Below, piece by piece: positions 1 through 8,528 of a stretch of DNA of 64,000 nucleotides. This DNA comes from Paenibacillus pabuli NBRC 13638. GTDB taxonomy: Bacteria; Bacillota; Bacilli; Paenibacillales; Paenibacillaceae. The stretch's first letter is position 1; each line of letters begins with the position of its first letter. The stretch lies in contig NZ_BCNM01000009.1 of assembly GCF_001514495.1 (NCBI RefSeq), forward strand, positions 1-64,000, in the 5' to 3' direction. The translations under genes and the position numbers were made by a program. The notes beneath the pieces are model-generated. The model was given only the letters and a program-made list of their open reading frames with translations, was not told the DNA's origin and made no database searches.

Positions 1-58
1 TTCGAACCCCTGTTACCTCCGTGAAAGGGAGGTGTCTTAACCCCTTGACCAACGGGCC
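1..58 (-). tRNA. tRNA-Glu (anticodon TTC), 3' end beyond window
   Basis: Read on the minus strand, the sequence starts GGCCCGTT at 58, has a D-arm, and an anticodon stem-loop whose loop reads CTTTCAC, so the anticodon is TTC (Glu). It continues into the T-loop TTCGAA at the left window edge. The 3' part of the T arm and the acceptor strand lie outside the window. Confidence 0.92.
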
Positions 59-93
59 TTATAAACAAGTTGTCTTTCTTGGCGACAAGAATG

Positions 94-123
94 AGTATAT
101 CATAGGCGAACTGAAATGTGCAA
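94..123 (-). promoter_or_regulatory. sigma-A promoter of the tRNA-Glu gene
   Basis: On the minus strand, TTGCAC (118-123) and TATACT (94-99) are separated by 18 bases. The -10 lies about 36 bases before the tRNA 5' end. This is read from hexamer match and spacing only. Confidence 0.6.
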
Positions 124-374
124 CACTTTTTTTATATTTATTTCTCAGCTATTCTTTGCCCTATTTTTCAAGCCTCTCTCCCCCTTAATATTGATGATTT
201 TCCCTTTCACATATTTATCACCGTTATCATCGTAAATTGTAAAATCAAGATAAAAAAACTTATATTCACTTATATTAACTTACAATATTGCATATTTCAT
301 TATTACTACTTATAATTGAATAATCAGTAAGTAAATAATAAGCACGGTTAGATATGAACAAGGAGGCGTCACGT
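124..374. other. AT-rich upstream region of the glcR-like gene
   Basis: About 250 bases of strongly AT-rich DNA without a convincing gene. Near 260-290 the motif CTTATATT occurs twice (acttatattcacttatatt) and could be an operator or UP-element-like DNA. A short open frame here is of low-complexity composition and I do not regard it as coding. Confidence 0.4.
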
Positions 375-1151
375 TTGTTCCAGGAAGAACGAATGCAGCT
401 GATCATCGAACATCTGCGCAAGCACGGTCGCATCTCGGCTGATGATATTGTATCCCTGTTTGATGTGTCCCGGGATACGGCCCGCAGAGATTTGATCAAA
501 CTTGAAGAACAAGATGCGATAATCCGAACCCGTGGCGGCGCCATTCTCCCCGTTCCACCCGTTGAGCATAGATCGTACAAAGATCGCCTGCTCCAGATTT
601 CAGACGAAAAGAGAGCCATTGGCAAGCTAGCCGCCGCTATCGTCCGCCAAGGCGAACACATCATTCTGGATTCTTCCACTACAGTGCAGACATGTGCAGA
701 AAATCTGAACGGCAAGTCCTGTACGGTCATCACCAATTCCATTTATTCCGCTGAACTTCTCTCCAATCACACAACTGTCGAGATTCGTTTGCTTGGTGGT
801 AAAGTCGATAAGGAGCAGCGTTACGTCTACGGTACCTCTGTTATTGAAACGCTCTCCCATTATTATGTAGATAAAGCATTCATCGGCATTGGTGGAACTA
901 CAATGGACGGCTTCAGTGCCTCTGAAGAAGAAGGAAAGATTAAACACAAGATGATGCAGGCCGCCAAACAGGTTATCGTGCTTGCGGACCATTCCAAGTT
1001 TGATAAGCGTTATGGCTATCGTTTTGCCGACTGGTCACTCGTTGATGTGTTAATTACGGATCAGTGGCCTTCCCCCGATTGGCGAACCTTTCTAGCCGAG
1101 CAACAAGTCGAGATTCTCATCCCTGAACCTACAATCGATAAGGAGTTGTAA
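375..1151 (+). CDS. glcR: DeoR-family transcriptional repressor, GlcR-like
   Basis: A DeoR-family sugar-responsive repressor: an N-terminal winged helix-turn-helix (roughly residues 1-55, with VSRDTARRDL as the recognition segment) followed by a sugar-phosphate-isomerase-like sensor domain. I choose TTG at 375 rather than the ATG at 354. A perfect AAGGAGG at 360-366 sits 8 bases before the TTG, whereas the ATG has no ribosome binding site. The TTG also gives 258 residues, the length I recall for B. subtilis GlcR (YwpI), and an MFQEER start typical of the family. It is followed after 4 bases by a HAD phosphatase, as glcR is followed by ywpJ in B. subtilis. The effector here is unknown; the GlcR name is by resemblance. 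Confidence 0.85.
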   Translation: MFQEERMQLIIEHLRKHGRISADDIVSLFDVSRDTARRDLIKLEEQDAIIRTRGGAILPVPPVEHRSYKDRLLQISDEKRAIGKLAAAIVRQGEHIILDSSTTVQTCAENLNGKSCTVITNSIYSAELLSNHTTVEIRLLGGKVDKEQRYVYGTSVIETLSHYYVDKAFIGIGGTTMDGFSASEEEGKIKHKMMQAAKQVIVLADHSKFDKRYGYRFADWSLVDVLITDQWPSPDWRTFLAEQQVEILIPEPTIDKEL

Positions 1152-1155
1152 TGAT

Positions 1156-2052
1156 ATGAAATTATTTGCTACGGATTTGGACGGAACGTTATTGAACAGA
1201 GACAGCCAGATCAGCCCGGAAAATGCAGCCGCCATCCATAAGGCACAACAAGAAGGATTGATGGTTACGATTGCTACTGGACGCGTCTATTCGGACGTAT
1301 TAACGATAAGCAGCGAGGGCGGGATTAACACGCCCGTCATCGGCTCCAACGGCGCTACCATCCATAATGCCAACGGTGAACGCCTATTCCACCTTCCCCT
1401 TGAGCGTGAAACGGCTGCATCGGTAATGCAGTGGCTGGAAGATCATCATTGTTACTACGAAGCCTCTACACAACAGGGGATATATGCCCCGATCGGCAGC
1501 CATGACTCCATGCTCGCCGAGATGGACCGGATTCTTGGCTCAAGTCCTGGTGAGGACATTGAACGTCTCATACGAGCCGTTAAAAAGCACTATGAGAAGA
1601 AAGATTATCACCGCGTGAATTCCCATCAGGAAATCCCTTCCGAAGCTTACATTTACAATATTATGGCTTTTTCATTGAACCCGGATCAATTGCAACAAGG
1701 GCGTGAATACTTTGCCTCTCGCTCCGATGTAGCCATGGTGGTATCCTCTGAACACAACTTCGAGATGCAGCATCCTGATGTATCCAAAGGAAACGCCTTA
1801 ACCAGATTGGCAGCTCATCTGAACATATCCATGGAAGATACAGCAGCCATTGGTGATAATTTCAACGATGTATCCATGCTCCAAATGGCAGGACTCGGCA
1901 TTGCCATGGGCAATGCTGAACCGGAGATTAAGGCGATTGCCAAGGCTGTGTCATTGACCAATGTGGAACATGGTGTCGCACATGCCATTCATTGTGTTCT
2001 TGAAGGAAAGCCTGTTTCCCGTCCTGAGACCGTCAGTGAAGGCAATCAATAA
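1156..2052 (+). CDS. HAD-superfamily phosphatase, Cof/YwpJ-like
   Basis: A 298-residue Cof-type (subfamily IIB) haloacid-dehalogenase phosphatase. Motif I is DLDGTLL at residues 7-13 (nucleophile Asp7, acid/base Asp9). A late GDNFNDVSML supplies the metal-binding acidic residues, and the C2-type cap lies between them. The family hydrolyses sugar phosphates, FMN or PLP, and the substrate cannot be read from sequence. AAGGAG at 1140-1145 is 10 bases upstream. The 4-base gap to the DeoR gene makes them an operon, so a role in removing a sugar phosphate sensed by that regulator is a fair inference. Confidence 0.88.
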   Translation: MKLFATDLDGTLLNRDSQISPENAAAIHKAQQEGLMVTIATGRVYSDVLTISSEGGINTPVIGSNGATIHNANGERLFHLPLERETAASVMQWLEDHHCYYEASTQQGIYAPIGSHDSMLAEMDRILGSSPGEDIERLIRAVKKHYEKKDYHRVNSHQEIPSEAYIYNIMAFSLNPDQLQQGREYFASRSDVAMVVSSEHNFEMQHPDVSKGNALTRLAAHLNISMEDTAAIGDNFNDVSMLQMAGLGIAMGNAEPEIKAIAKAVSLTNVEHGVAHAIHCVLEGKPVSRPETVSEGNQ

Positions 2053-2098
2053 TCCTTTTCGTGCCGGTTCATCATTGTGGCATAGCCAAACGTTAATA

Positions 2099-2770
2099 TC
2101 ACCTCATTTCAACGGAACGAACATGAGGAATATCCTGCAATAAAAGTATCAATTGCTCTCCCCGGTATGAACCCGGCAGCTGCAACGTGAATTCGAGCAC
2201 AGTCTCCTCTCCGAAGTCTGTGCTTATTTGCTGTTCCGTTTTGAAACCGATCACCGAGATTTTTTCCTGTCCAAGCAAAGCCAAAACGGTTTTCAGCGTA
2301 TCTCCCTCCTGCAGCAAACGAATCGTCAACGTCTCTGTTCTCGCGGATACAAGCCAGCGTGTCGGCCGATGCAGCAGCATCTGTGCCAGAACAATAAGAA
2401 GCGTCACTCCCGCACCTGTCCAATACAATCCGGAACCAACGGCCAGTCCCATTCCGGCAGTCGCCCAGATCCCCGCAGCTGTCGTCAATCCACGAACGGT
2501 ATGGCGCTGTGTGAAGATCATCCCGGCTCCAATGAAACCGACCCCACTGACCACCTGTGCAGCAATCCTGGAGGGGTCAAGCGACAGATTAGCCCAGCCT
2601 GCCTGATCCTGAAAGCCATACTTGGAAACAATCATCATCAACGCTGCACCCACAGCGACGACAAAATGAGTACGAATCCCTGCTTCCTTCATTCGGTTCT
2701 TGCGCTCATATCCGATCAACACGCCGCATATGCCAGCTATGAGTACACGCATCAAGTATTCCATCTCCAT
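2099..2770 (-). CDS. MgtC/SapB-family membrane protein
   Basis: A 223-residue MgtC/SapB-family protein. The N-terminal half holds hydrophobic segments with the family signature around GVLIGYERKNRMKEAG, then GFIGAGMIF and GLTTAAGIWATAG. The last 70 or so residues are soluble and ACT-like. The family is linked to growth under magnesium limitation and to control of membrane ATPases; no enzymatic activity is established. Upstream GTG (2779) and ATG (2776) codons are in frame, but GAGGTG at 2782-2777 overlaps them and lies at proper distance (8 bases) only from the ATG at 2770. It is convergent with the HAD gene and monocistronic. Confidence 0.88.
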   Translation of the reverse strand: MEMEYLMRVLIAGICGVLIGYERKNRMKEAGIRTHFVVAVGAALMMIVSKYGFQDQAGWANLSLDPSRIAAQVVSGVGFIGAGMIFTQRHTVRGLTTAAGIWATAGMGLAVGSGLYWTGAGVTLLIVLAQMLLHRPTRWLVSARTETLTIRLLQEGDTLKTVLALLGQEKISVIGFKTEQQISTDFGEETVLEFTLQLPGSYRGEQLILLLQDIPHVRSVEMR

Positions 2771-2953
2771 GTTCATCACCTCTCTTATGTATATGCTTAC
2801 ATGTATCTTTCTTTACTATTTACCCATTCTTTAACTAATACAATAATCATTCGTGGCATTCTTTCATCCATTTCAAAAGTACATGAAAAAAGTGAAGACC
2901 CAATGGCCCCCACTTATATATTCTGGATTACATAGGATGTATCTATGCTTTTA

Positions 2954-2977
2954 ACTTATACTTATACTTATACCTAT
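2954..2977. repeat. short tandem hexamer (ACTTAT)
   Basis: Three perfect ACTTAT units (2954-2971) plus one degenerate ACCTAT unit lie directly behind the stop of the flavin reductase gene. It is a small microsatellite with no evident function. Confidence 0.6.
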
Positions 2978-2979
2978 CC

Positions 2980-3579
2980 CTATTCAGCGCGGAAGTTCTC
3001 CCCTTGTCTCTCCCCCAATCCATAATAATGCCGAAAATTATAGATTAACGGGTGCCACTTCGCCGGATCAATTTTGTTCAATCCAGATATAAGCGTCTTA
3101 TGTGCATGTACCTTCAGCGCTTTCACCTCAACAACAGCCATAAAAGGCGTATGCTCCGGTGTGCGGATGTGCTGCACGGAAGCCTCGATCTGAAGCGGAC
3201 ACTCCGCTATTTTCTCAGGTTGAACCAGAGCCGAACTTTGAGCTGTCAACCCAGCGGCTTCAAATTTTTCGGAACAAAATTTGTAGCCCATCTGTCTTTT
3301 CTCCTCGGGAACCGGATATGTACCCGTATAACGTCCCAAGGATTCCACCTGCCTCCACATGGAAGCGTCCGGCAAATTAATAACACATTCGGGGTGTCGG
3401 CTCAGATTCTCATAAGCCTTGCCCTGAACACCCAACCCAAGCACAAGACAATCTCCCAGCGCCCACGACGAGGACAATGGGGACAAGTTGGTCGATCCGT
3501 CTTCATTTAATGTGCTCAGTAACAATACGGGGGTGCCGTAATATAAAATACTTGGATTAATCGTTTCATGTTGATTCAT
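2980..3579 (-). CDS. flavin reductase-like FMN-binding split-barrel protein
   Basis: A 199-residue protein of the flavin-reductase-like (DIM6/NTAB) family. The N-terminal PSILYYGTPVLLLSTLNEDG and the following NLSPLSSSW are the usual FMN-binding strand and loop. It probably reduces or binds FMN, with unknown physiological substrate. The frame stays open upstream to 3729. I start at ATG 3579 because AAGGGG lies 7 bases before it and the extra 50 residues are hydrophilic, absent from the family, and would cover the promoter. It is divergent from an ArsR-type regulator, an arrangement I recall for B. subtilis ydfE-ydfF, so that regulator is the likely controller. Confidence 0.8.
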   Translation of the reverse strand: MNQHETINPSILYYGTPVLLLSTLNEDGSTNLSPLSSSWALGDCLVLGLGVQGKAYENLSRHPECVINLPDASMWRQVESLGRYTGTYPVPEEKRQMGYKFCSEKFEAAGLTAQSSALVQPEKIAECPLQIEASVQHIRTPEHTPFMAVVEVKALKVHAHKTLISGLNKIDPAKWHPLIYNFRHYYGLGERQGENFRAE

Positions 3580-3735
3580 CTCTTGCCCCTTGGCAGATCG
3601 TTCTCTACTGTGTTCGTGCTTCATGATTTGCTCCATCTCCTGTTTCCATTCATTCGGCTCCACAACTTGAATCTGACCCATGCGGATTAGCCTGACTCGA
3701 TTGTAATATACTAATAGTTCAGGTATCATCGAAGT

Positions 3736-4434
3736 ATGAATGCATATCCGAATATATCTGTTATTGCGTCGTTAATCGCTGATCCGAGTCGTGCTGTTTT
3801 TCTCGAAGCCCTACTAGATGGAAGAGCGCTGCCTGCCGGTGAGCTTGCTTATATGGCTGGTGTCACACCCCAAACGGCGAGCAACCATCTTGCCAAGCTG
3901 GTCGAAGGCGGGCTGCTAGTGGTTGAACGTCAAGGCAGGCATCGGTACTACCGTCTGGCGAGCAAGGAAATTGCTTTTTTGATCGAAACGATGGGCAGTA
4001 TTGCCCCACCTGTACAGGTTAGGTCTCTCAAACAATCCAACCAGCTTCAGCAACTGAGTTTCGCTCGTACCTGTTATGGTCATCTGGCCGGGAAATTGGG
4101 GATCTCTTTGTGCGAAGCCTTATTGCGGGAAGGTTACCTGGTCGACCCGGAAGATGAGCAGGCCAAGGATTACCACATTACAGAGAGAGGATATCAATGG
4201 TTCACTTCATTTGGAATTGAACTTCAGGTGAAACCCGGATCACGCCGTGCCATCGCCCGCAAATGTCTGGACTGGAGCGAACGCCGCCATCACCTCTCCG
4301 GCTTGCTTGGAGAGCAACTGGAACGCAGGCTGTCCCATCTGGAATGGACTCGCCAGAAATCGGGGAGCCGTTCGGTTGAAGTGACGGAAGCAGGCAAGAA
4401 GGGTTTGTATGAGATGCTGGGCATTTCGCTGTAG
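3736..4434 (+). CDS. ArsR-type winged-helix transcriptional regulator
   Basis: A 232-residue regulator. Residues 10-75 form an ArsR winged helix (LADPSR-like segment IADPSRAVFLEALL, recognition helix TPQTASNHLAKLVEGG, wing RQGRHRYY). The remaining 150 residues are a charged C-terminal domain, so the protein is about twice the size of a classical ArsR. I see no CXC metal site, which argues against arsenic or cadmium sensing. The ribosome binding site is weak. It is divergent from the flavin reductase gene with 156 bases between the chosen starts, and probably regulates it. Confidence 0.82.
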   Translation: MNAYPNISVIASLIADPSRAVFLEALLDGRALPAGELAYMAGVTPQTASNHLAKLVEGGLLVVERQGRHRYYRLASKEIAFLIETMGSIAPPVQVRSLKQSNQLQQLSFARTCYGHLAGKLGISLCEALLREGYLVDPEDEQAKDYHITERGYQWFTSFGIELQVKPGSRRAIARKCLDWSERRHHLSGLLGEQLERRLSHLEWTRQKSGSRSVEVTEAGKKGLYEMLGISL

Positions 4435-4481
4435 GTTATGTAGGTTAAAAGCTGTCGATAACCGAATGAGCGCACATCAAA

Positions 4482-4527
4482 AATCCCCTTCACAACGAAC
4501 CGTTAACGATTCATGGTGAAGGGGATT
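4482..4527 (-). terminator. terminator of the tRNA-Asn/tRNA-Ser transcript
   Basis: Inverted repeat with 12-base arms (AATCCCCTTCAC at 4482-4493 and its complement at 4516-4527). On the minus strand it is followed by a run of five T. It lies downstream of the two minus-strand tRNA genes and may also stop transcription from the ArsR-type gene. Confidence 0.75.
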
Positions 4528-4548
4528 ACTATTTCGTCGTGTTTTCAA

Positions 4549-4562
4549 AACGGAGAGAGAGG
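4549..4562. repeat. copy of the tRNA-Ser 3' end, left member of a direct repeat
   Basis: The 14-mer AACGGAGAGAGAGG recurs at 4663-4676, where it is the acceptor strand and discriminator base of tRNA-Ser. The two copies are 114 bases apart. It could be the scar of an integration at the tRNA 3' end or of a lost tandem tRNA. Confidence 0.55.
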
Positions 4563-4664
4563 TATACTCTCACTTCGTTCGAGACTGCGATGTATTCCTT
4601 TCGAAGCTTATGCTCCGACGAACATTTTCGGTTCTCATCCCTTATACAGAGAAGTATATCAGAA

Positions 4665-4753
4665 CGGAGAGAGAGGGATTCGAACCCTCGCACCGCTTAC
4701 GCAGTCTAACCCCTTAGCAGAGGGTCCCCTTATAGCCACTTGGGTATCTCTCC
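4665..4753 (-). tRNA. tRNA-Ser (anticodon GCT)
   Basis: An 89-base class II tRNA. It has a 7-bp acceptor stem (GGAGAGA with TCTCTCC), anticodon loop CTGCTAA giving GCT, a long variable arm and TTCGAAT T-loop. The discriminator base is G at 4665, and CCA is not encoded. It lies 6 bases downstream of tRNA-Asn in the same transcript. Confidence 0.95.
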
Positions 4754-4759
4754 AAGAAA

Positions 4760-4835
4760 TGGCTCCCCGAACAGGACTCGAACCTGTGACAACTCGATTA
4801 ACAGTCGAGTGCTCTACCAACTGAGCTATCAGGGA
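4760..4835 (-). tRNA. tRNA-Asn (anticodon GTT)
   Basis: A 76-base tRNA with encoded CCA (4760-4762). The acceptor stem is TCCCTGA with TCGGGGA, the anticodon loop is CTGTTAA (GTT), and the T-loop is TTCGAGT. It is first in the two-tRNA transcript. Confidence 0.95.
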
Positions 4836-4856
4836 ATATTAATCTTGAATAAATTT

Positions 4857-4885
4857 AATTTATCATGATTAATTAGCCAAGTCAA
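4857..4885 (-). promoter_or_regulatory. sigma-A promoter of the tRNA-Asn/tRNA-Ser operon
   Basis: TTGACT (4880-4885) and TAAATT (4857-4862) on the minus strand are separated by 17 bases, about 21 bases before the tRNA-Asn 5' end. Confidence 0.65.
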
Positions 4886-4960
4886 CATGCCCGAGTTACT
4901 TTCTTAGAAGCCTTGCATCTTTCATTCGAGTGCATAGAAAAGTCGGTCACGATGATTATT

Positions 4961-6502
4961 TTATTGCTTCTGCTGAGTGCATTTTGGAAAATGGACCGTC
5001 ACTTTAAACAGATCGCCATCTATCTTGATGTTCATTCTCCCTCCATGCAGCTCAACAATGCTTTTCGCAATGGATAAACCCAATCCCGATCCTTCCGCGC
5101 TCCGGGAACGGTCGCCCCTCTTGAAACGTTCAAAAATTTCATCTGCTGCAAACTGCATTTCATATGTAGAAACGTTTTTGATACACAATATCACATACGC
5201 ATCATCTTCTGACAATTCAATAAACACCCTTGATTTCTTCATTCCATATTTAATGACATTACCAAGTAAATTCTCGAATACACGCCATGTACGTTTTCCA
5301 TCCAACTCAGCGTACATCGGACCATCACTCCCACTTACTCTGAAAATCAAACCGGACTGTACGATAGACTCACTATATTCCGCCAAGGCTTGATGTAATA
5401 AGGCTGCAACATCGACCTGCTCCAGATGAAGCTCCACATCTCCACTGGCCATCTTGGCCGCCTCAAATAAATCTTCAACAAGTACACTCAGCCGCTTCGT
5501 CTTGCGCTGCAGTACCTCAATATATTCTGCCTTTTCCTCGGCAGTACCTTCATTACGTTTTAACAAATCCACATAAGTCACCAGCGAGGTCAGCGGCGTT
5601 TTTAAATCATGTGAGACATTGGTAATCAGCTCCGACTTCATTCGCTCACTTTTCACTCTTTTTTCGACGGTACTCTGAATTCCTTGTTTCATGCCGTTCA
5701 TATGCATCGTCAGCTGGCCCAGCATACCGTTTGTCTGCTGGGGAAGCTGAACGTCCATACGTCCCAAAGCCATGGCCGAAGCTGCTTGTGTTAAGCCTTG
5801 CAAACCATGAATGCTTCGCACGATCTGACCCAGAAGAATCACACTGCACGCCACGAACAGCAGCAAGATTGGAAATCTAAATTCCTCTACCAAGAACGCA
5901 GTGATCAACAATACGAATTGAGATACAGACCAAACGATCAGTGTTTTGATGATCCTATTTTCAGGTGGGGTCGCATGTTTTAATTCATCCCGCAGCATAA
6001 AAATCGTCGTGCGTAACCATAATTCATTGATGGTCTGACGAAGCGCGGCTCGATCCGCGATGATCCGAATCCCCGCCCTACCATACTCTCCAGTAAAACA
6101 GAGCAGCACGGATGACAAAAGAAATCCAGATATATACATAACAATATCGTTGATCCACTCTTGTTGGCTAATCCGCACGCCATTCCCCTGCATGACAAGA
6201 ACCGTTCCATAGAACAACGGTAGACCGATGATCAAAGAAAGCAATATTTGTACATCCATAGCCAATCTGACCGACAACCAATTCTTCATTTTCACATATT
6301 TACTCTCCGAAGGCAGTGGAAATCGGTTTCTATACACATATAAAACAGCGATCAGGAACAAACATATGATTAAAGATGGATCACTCTGAACACCCCAGCC
6401 CCAAAAAACATAGTCAATATTCTGGAAACTTCGTGAGATGACATAAAAAAACAGGAGAGTACTGCAGCTGATCAAAACAAATCGAATCATATAAGGGATC
6501 AC
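4961..6502 (-). CDS. sensor histidine kinase (VanS-like)
   Basis: Membrane sensor kinase of about 513 residues. Several hydrophobic segments fill the first 230 residues, followed by a HAMP-like linker, a HisKA domain with phospho-acceptor His near residue 298 (NVSHDLKTPLTSL) and a HATPase_c domain (N-box ENLLGNVIKY, G-box GSGLGLSIAKS). In the N-box, Ile replaces the usual Ala before KY. The frame opens at a TTG (6526) inside the response regulator gene. GGAAGG lies 5 bases before the GTG at 6502, my preferred start, but ATG 6490 is also possible. It is coupled to the regulator at its stop codon. The signal is unknown. Confidence 0.88.
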   Translation of the reverse strand: MIPYMIRFVLISCSTLLFFYVISRSFQNIDYVFWGWGVQSDPSLIICLFLIAVLYVYRNRFPLPSESKYVKMKNWLSVRLAMDVQILLSLIIGLPLFYGTVLVMQGNGVRISQQEWINDIVMYISGFLLSSVLLCFTGEYGRAGIRIIADRAALRQTINELWLRTTIFMLRDELKHATPPENRIIKTLIVWSVSQFVLLITAFLVEEFRFPILLLFVACSVILLGQIVRSIHGLQGLTQAASAMALGRMDVQLPQQTNGMLGQLTMHMNGMKQGIQSTVEKRVKSERMKSELITNVSHDLKTPLTSLVTYVDLLKRNEGTAEEKAEYIEVLQRKTKRLSVLVEDLFEAAKMASGDVELHLEQVDVAALLHQALAEYSESIVQSGLIFRVSGSDGPMYAELDGKRTWRVFENLLGNVIKYGMKKSRVFIELSEDDAYVILCIKNVSTYEMQFAADEIFERFKRGDRSRSAEGSGLGLSIAKSIVELHGGRMNIKIDGDLFKVTVHFPKCTQQKQ

Positions 6503-6503
6503 A

Positions 6504-7205
6504 TTAACCTTCCATCTTGTAGCCAATGCCCCACACCACCTTTACATATTTCGGTTCTCTTGGATTAAACTCAATCTTCTCCCTGATCCGGCGAATATGT
6601 ACAGCCACCGTGTTTTCTGGCTGAAAGGCCGGCTCTTTCCAAACGCGTTCATAGATTTCATCAATCGCAAAAACACGTCCCTTATTCTCCATCAACAATT
6701 TCAAAATATGAAACTCCGTTGGAGTTAATCGAATCTCTTCACCCTCCAGCGTTACTTTCTTCCTTCTATTGTTAAGCACCAGTCCCCTGACCTCAATTTC
6801 TTGTTCATCATCCCTGTCGATTTGTTGTGTTCCGAGTCCTGTATATCGACGCAACTGGGACTTCACTCTGGCTACCAGTTCCAATGGATTGAAGGGTTTG
6901 GCTATGTAATCATCAGCTCCAATATTTAAACCAAGAATTTTGTCGTAGTCCTCGGTTTTGGCAGACAAAATAATAATCGGTACATTGCAGTTCTCGCGTA
7001 TTTTGGAAGTTGCCTGTATACCGTCCAGATTAGGCATCATTACATCCATTACAATGAGGTGAACTTCTTCTTCCCTGACTTTTCTTATCGCTTCCTGCCC
7101 ATCCGCAGCCTTACTCACCGAGATTCCTTCAAGGCGTAAATAAATCTCAATCGCATTGCGAATATCGGGATCGTCATCCACTACAAGCACCCTATACTCT
7201 GCCAA
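6504..7205 (-). CDS. OmpR/PhoB-family response regulator (VanR-like)
   Basis: A 233-residue response regulator: receiver domain (acidic pair Asp10-Asp11, phospho-acceptor Asp54 in VMDVMMP, Ser81, Lys103 in AKPF) and a C-terminal OmpR-type winged helix ending in VWGIGYKMEG. It is encoded directly before its kinase, overlapping or abutting it at the stop codon. No neighbouring resistance or transport gene shares the strand, so its target genes cannot be named from context. Confidence 0.92.
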   Translation of the reverse strand: MAEYRVLVVDDDPDIRNAIEIYLRLEGISVSKAADGQEAIRKVREEEVHLIVMDVMMPNLDGIQATSKIRENCNVPIIILSAKTEDYDKILGLNIGADDYIAKPFNPLELVARVKSQLRRYTGLGTQQIDRDDEQEIEVRGLVLNNRRKKVTLEGEEIRLTPTEFHILKLLMENKGRVFAIDEIYERVWKEPAFQPENTVAVHIRRIREKIEFNPREPKYVKVVWGIGYKMEG

Positions 7206-7416
7206 TCTTCGTTCCTCCTTACGACATTACTTTTTTTGGTGATCCAACTACACCAGCTTACTATGAAATAATGACAATAAGGTCGCCAAAAAGATTACAA
7301 CTTTCTTAAGATCGATATAAACTGGATCATAGATATAAAAGAACCATTCCAACTATGGCGTCACACCATTCTAGCAGATCCCATGTCGTCCTTTAGCTGA
7401 TGCTAAATGCCCCACT

Positions 7417-7878
7417 CTATATTTCATGCAATAGCAACTTACCCGCACAACGACCACAGCGATACCGCTTTGGATCTATTTTCCGTTTACGTAAATATTC
7501 CGTACCACAGCTCTTGCACACCAGCTTATATCGATAAGGTAGAGGTTTTCTGCCCTTTCCATCAGGAAGGGACTGACAGAACCTCGAACCACCAACCTTC
7601 TGCAGCAATGCCTTGAATTCAGGATCACGGTGGCGGTAGCCGCGTCCACGAATGTGCAGATGGTAGTGACACAATTCATGCTTGATGATTTTCTCAACTT
7701 CATCCCGCCCATATACTTCGAGCTGATGGGGATTAATTTCGATGCGGTGACTCTTGAGCATATAACGCCCACCTGTAGTGGTCAGACGGCGGTTAAACAG
7801 CGCCTCGTGAGTGAACGGAACCCCGAAATGGTCCAGTGACACCTGCTCAATCCATTGTTGCAATTCCTCATTTTCCAT
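7417..7878 (-). CDS. SprT-like zinc metallopeptidase-fold protein
   Basis: A 153-residue SprT-family protein. HELCH at residues 67-71 is the HExxH zinc site, with nearby downstream histidines (HYHLHIRG, YRHRDPEF). A C-terminal zinc ribbon has CKSC and CGRC pairs. The frame extends to a GTG at 7896, but AAAGGAA stands 8 bases before ATG 7878, giving the length I recall for B. subtilis YdcK. Together with cmpA and tex nearby it preserves the B. subtilis ydcI-cmpA-ydcK neighbourhood. Bacterial function is not established; the fold is shared with the DNA-protein-crosslink protease Spartan. Confidence 0.87.
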   Translation of the reverse strand: MENEELQQWIEQVSLDHFGVPFTHEALFNRRLTTTGGRYMLKSHRIEINPHQLEVYGRDEVEKIIKHELCHYHLHIRGRGYRHRDPEFKALLQKVGGSRFCQSLPDGKGRKPLPYRYKLVCKSCGTEYLRKRKIDPKRYRCGRCAGKLLLHEI

Positions 7879-7997
7879 CGGTTTCTTTCCTTTCACACCC
7901 TTTGGGCCATTTGTTTTTCCGCCATAATACTTGAATTTTAACCGTTTCGTAGGCTACACTGTCAAGTAGAATGTATGAGGGGAGATTATTACTCGCT

Positions 7998-8354
7998 ATG
8001 CCTACAATGCGCTACGTCATCCTGCAGCAGGAACAGCAATTACAGTTTGTGGAGATGCCTGCCGATTATGCCTACCAACTCAGTGCGCTCAACCTGCGCC
8101 TGCACAAAGAGATTGATAAACTCACCGCAGCAGATGTACCTGCTCTGCCTTGGGCCATTGCTGAATGTGACAATCTTGATCTCCTGGACGAGAAACTCTC
8201 CATCATTGGCGGTCTGGATTATATCAATGCCCTTGAACAAAGTTTTGCAGCACTGCGCGAGACACACTACCCATTAATTTCGTTGCTCACTGAGATTCGG
8301 GCACTTCAGGCCCAATTGGAGCAATGGTATGAAGAAGAGATGGAATCGTTCTAA
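7998..8354 (+). CDS. hypothetical protein, small and helical
   Basis: A 118-residue acidic protein that I do not recognise. The N-terminus looks beta (MRYVILQQEQQLQFVEMP). The rest is helical, ending in a run rich in Leu and Glu (LQAQLEQWYEEEMESF) that could form a coiled coil. No signal peptide or membrane segment is visible. The frame begins at ATG 7971, but GAGGGGAG lies inside that extension and points to ATG 7998. It is followed by a good terminator and is divergent from the SprT-like gene. Confidence 0.65.
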   Translation: MPTMRYVILQQEQQLQFVEMPADYAYQLSALNLRLHKEIDKLTAADVPALPWAIAECDNLDLLDEKLSIIGGLDYINALEQSFAALRETHYPLISLLTEIRALQAQLEQWYEEEMESF

Positions 8355-8388
8355 TTCTTTATAGACTTTATTGATCCCAAACGGAACC

Positions 8389-8426
8389 AAAGCGCATCTC
8401 CCCAATCGGAGGTTGCGCTTTTTTCT
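8389..8426 (+). terminator. terminator of the 7998-8354 gene
   Basis: Stem AAGCGCA/TGCGCTT with inner CTCC/GGAG, followed by a run of six T (8419-8424), 35 bases after the stop codon. Confidence 0.8.
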
Positions 8427-8528
8427 ATGGGTCGAATTTTCCAGTTCCTCACAGGTTAATCCGCACAGTCCAGGCTATTGCCACATATGCTAACGTACAG
8501 ATGAATTATGCAAGAGGAGGAGATACCT

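Noticed and set aside
118..315. 65-codon frame before the glcR-like gene
   Set aside because: AT-rich low-complexity translation with no ribosome binding site.
2228..2935. 235-residue plus-strand frame across mgtC
   Set aside because: Opposite to the recognisable MgtC protein and not protein-like in composition.
4513..4824. 103-codon frame over the tRNA genes
   Set aside because: Runs antisense through tRNA-Ser and tRNA-Asn.
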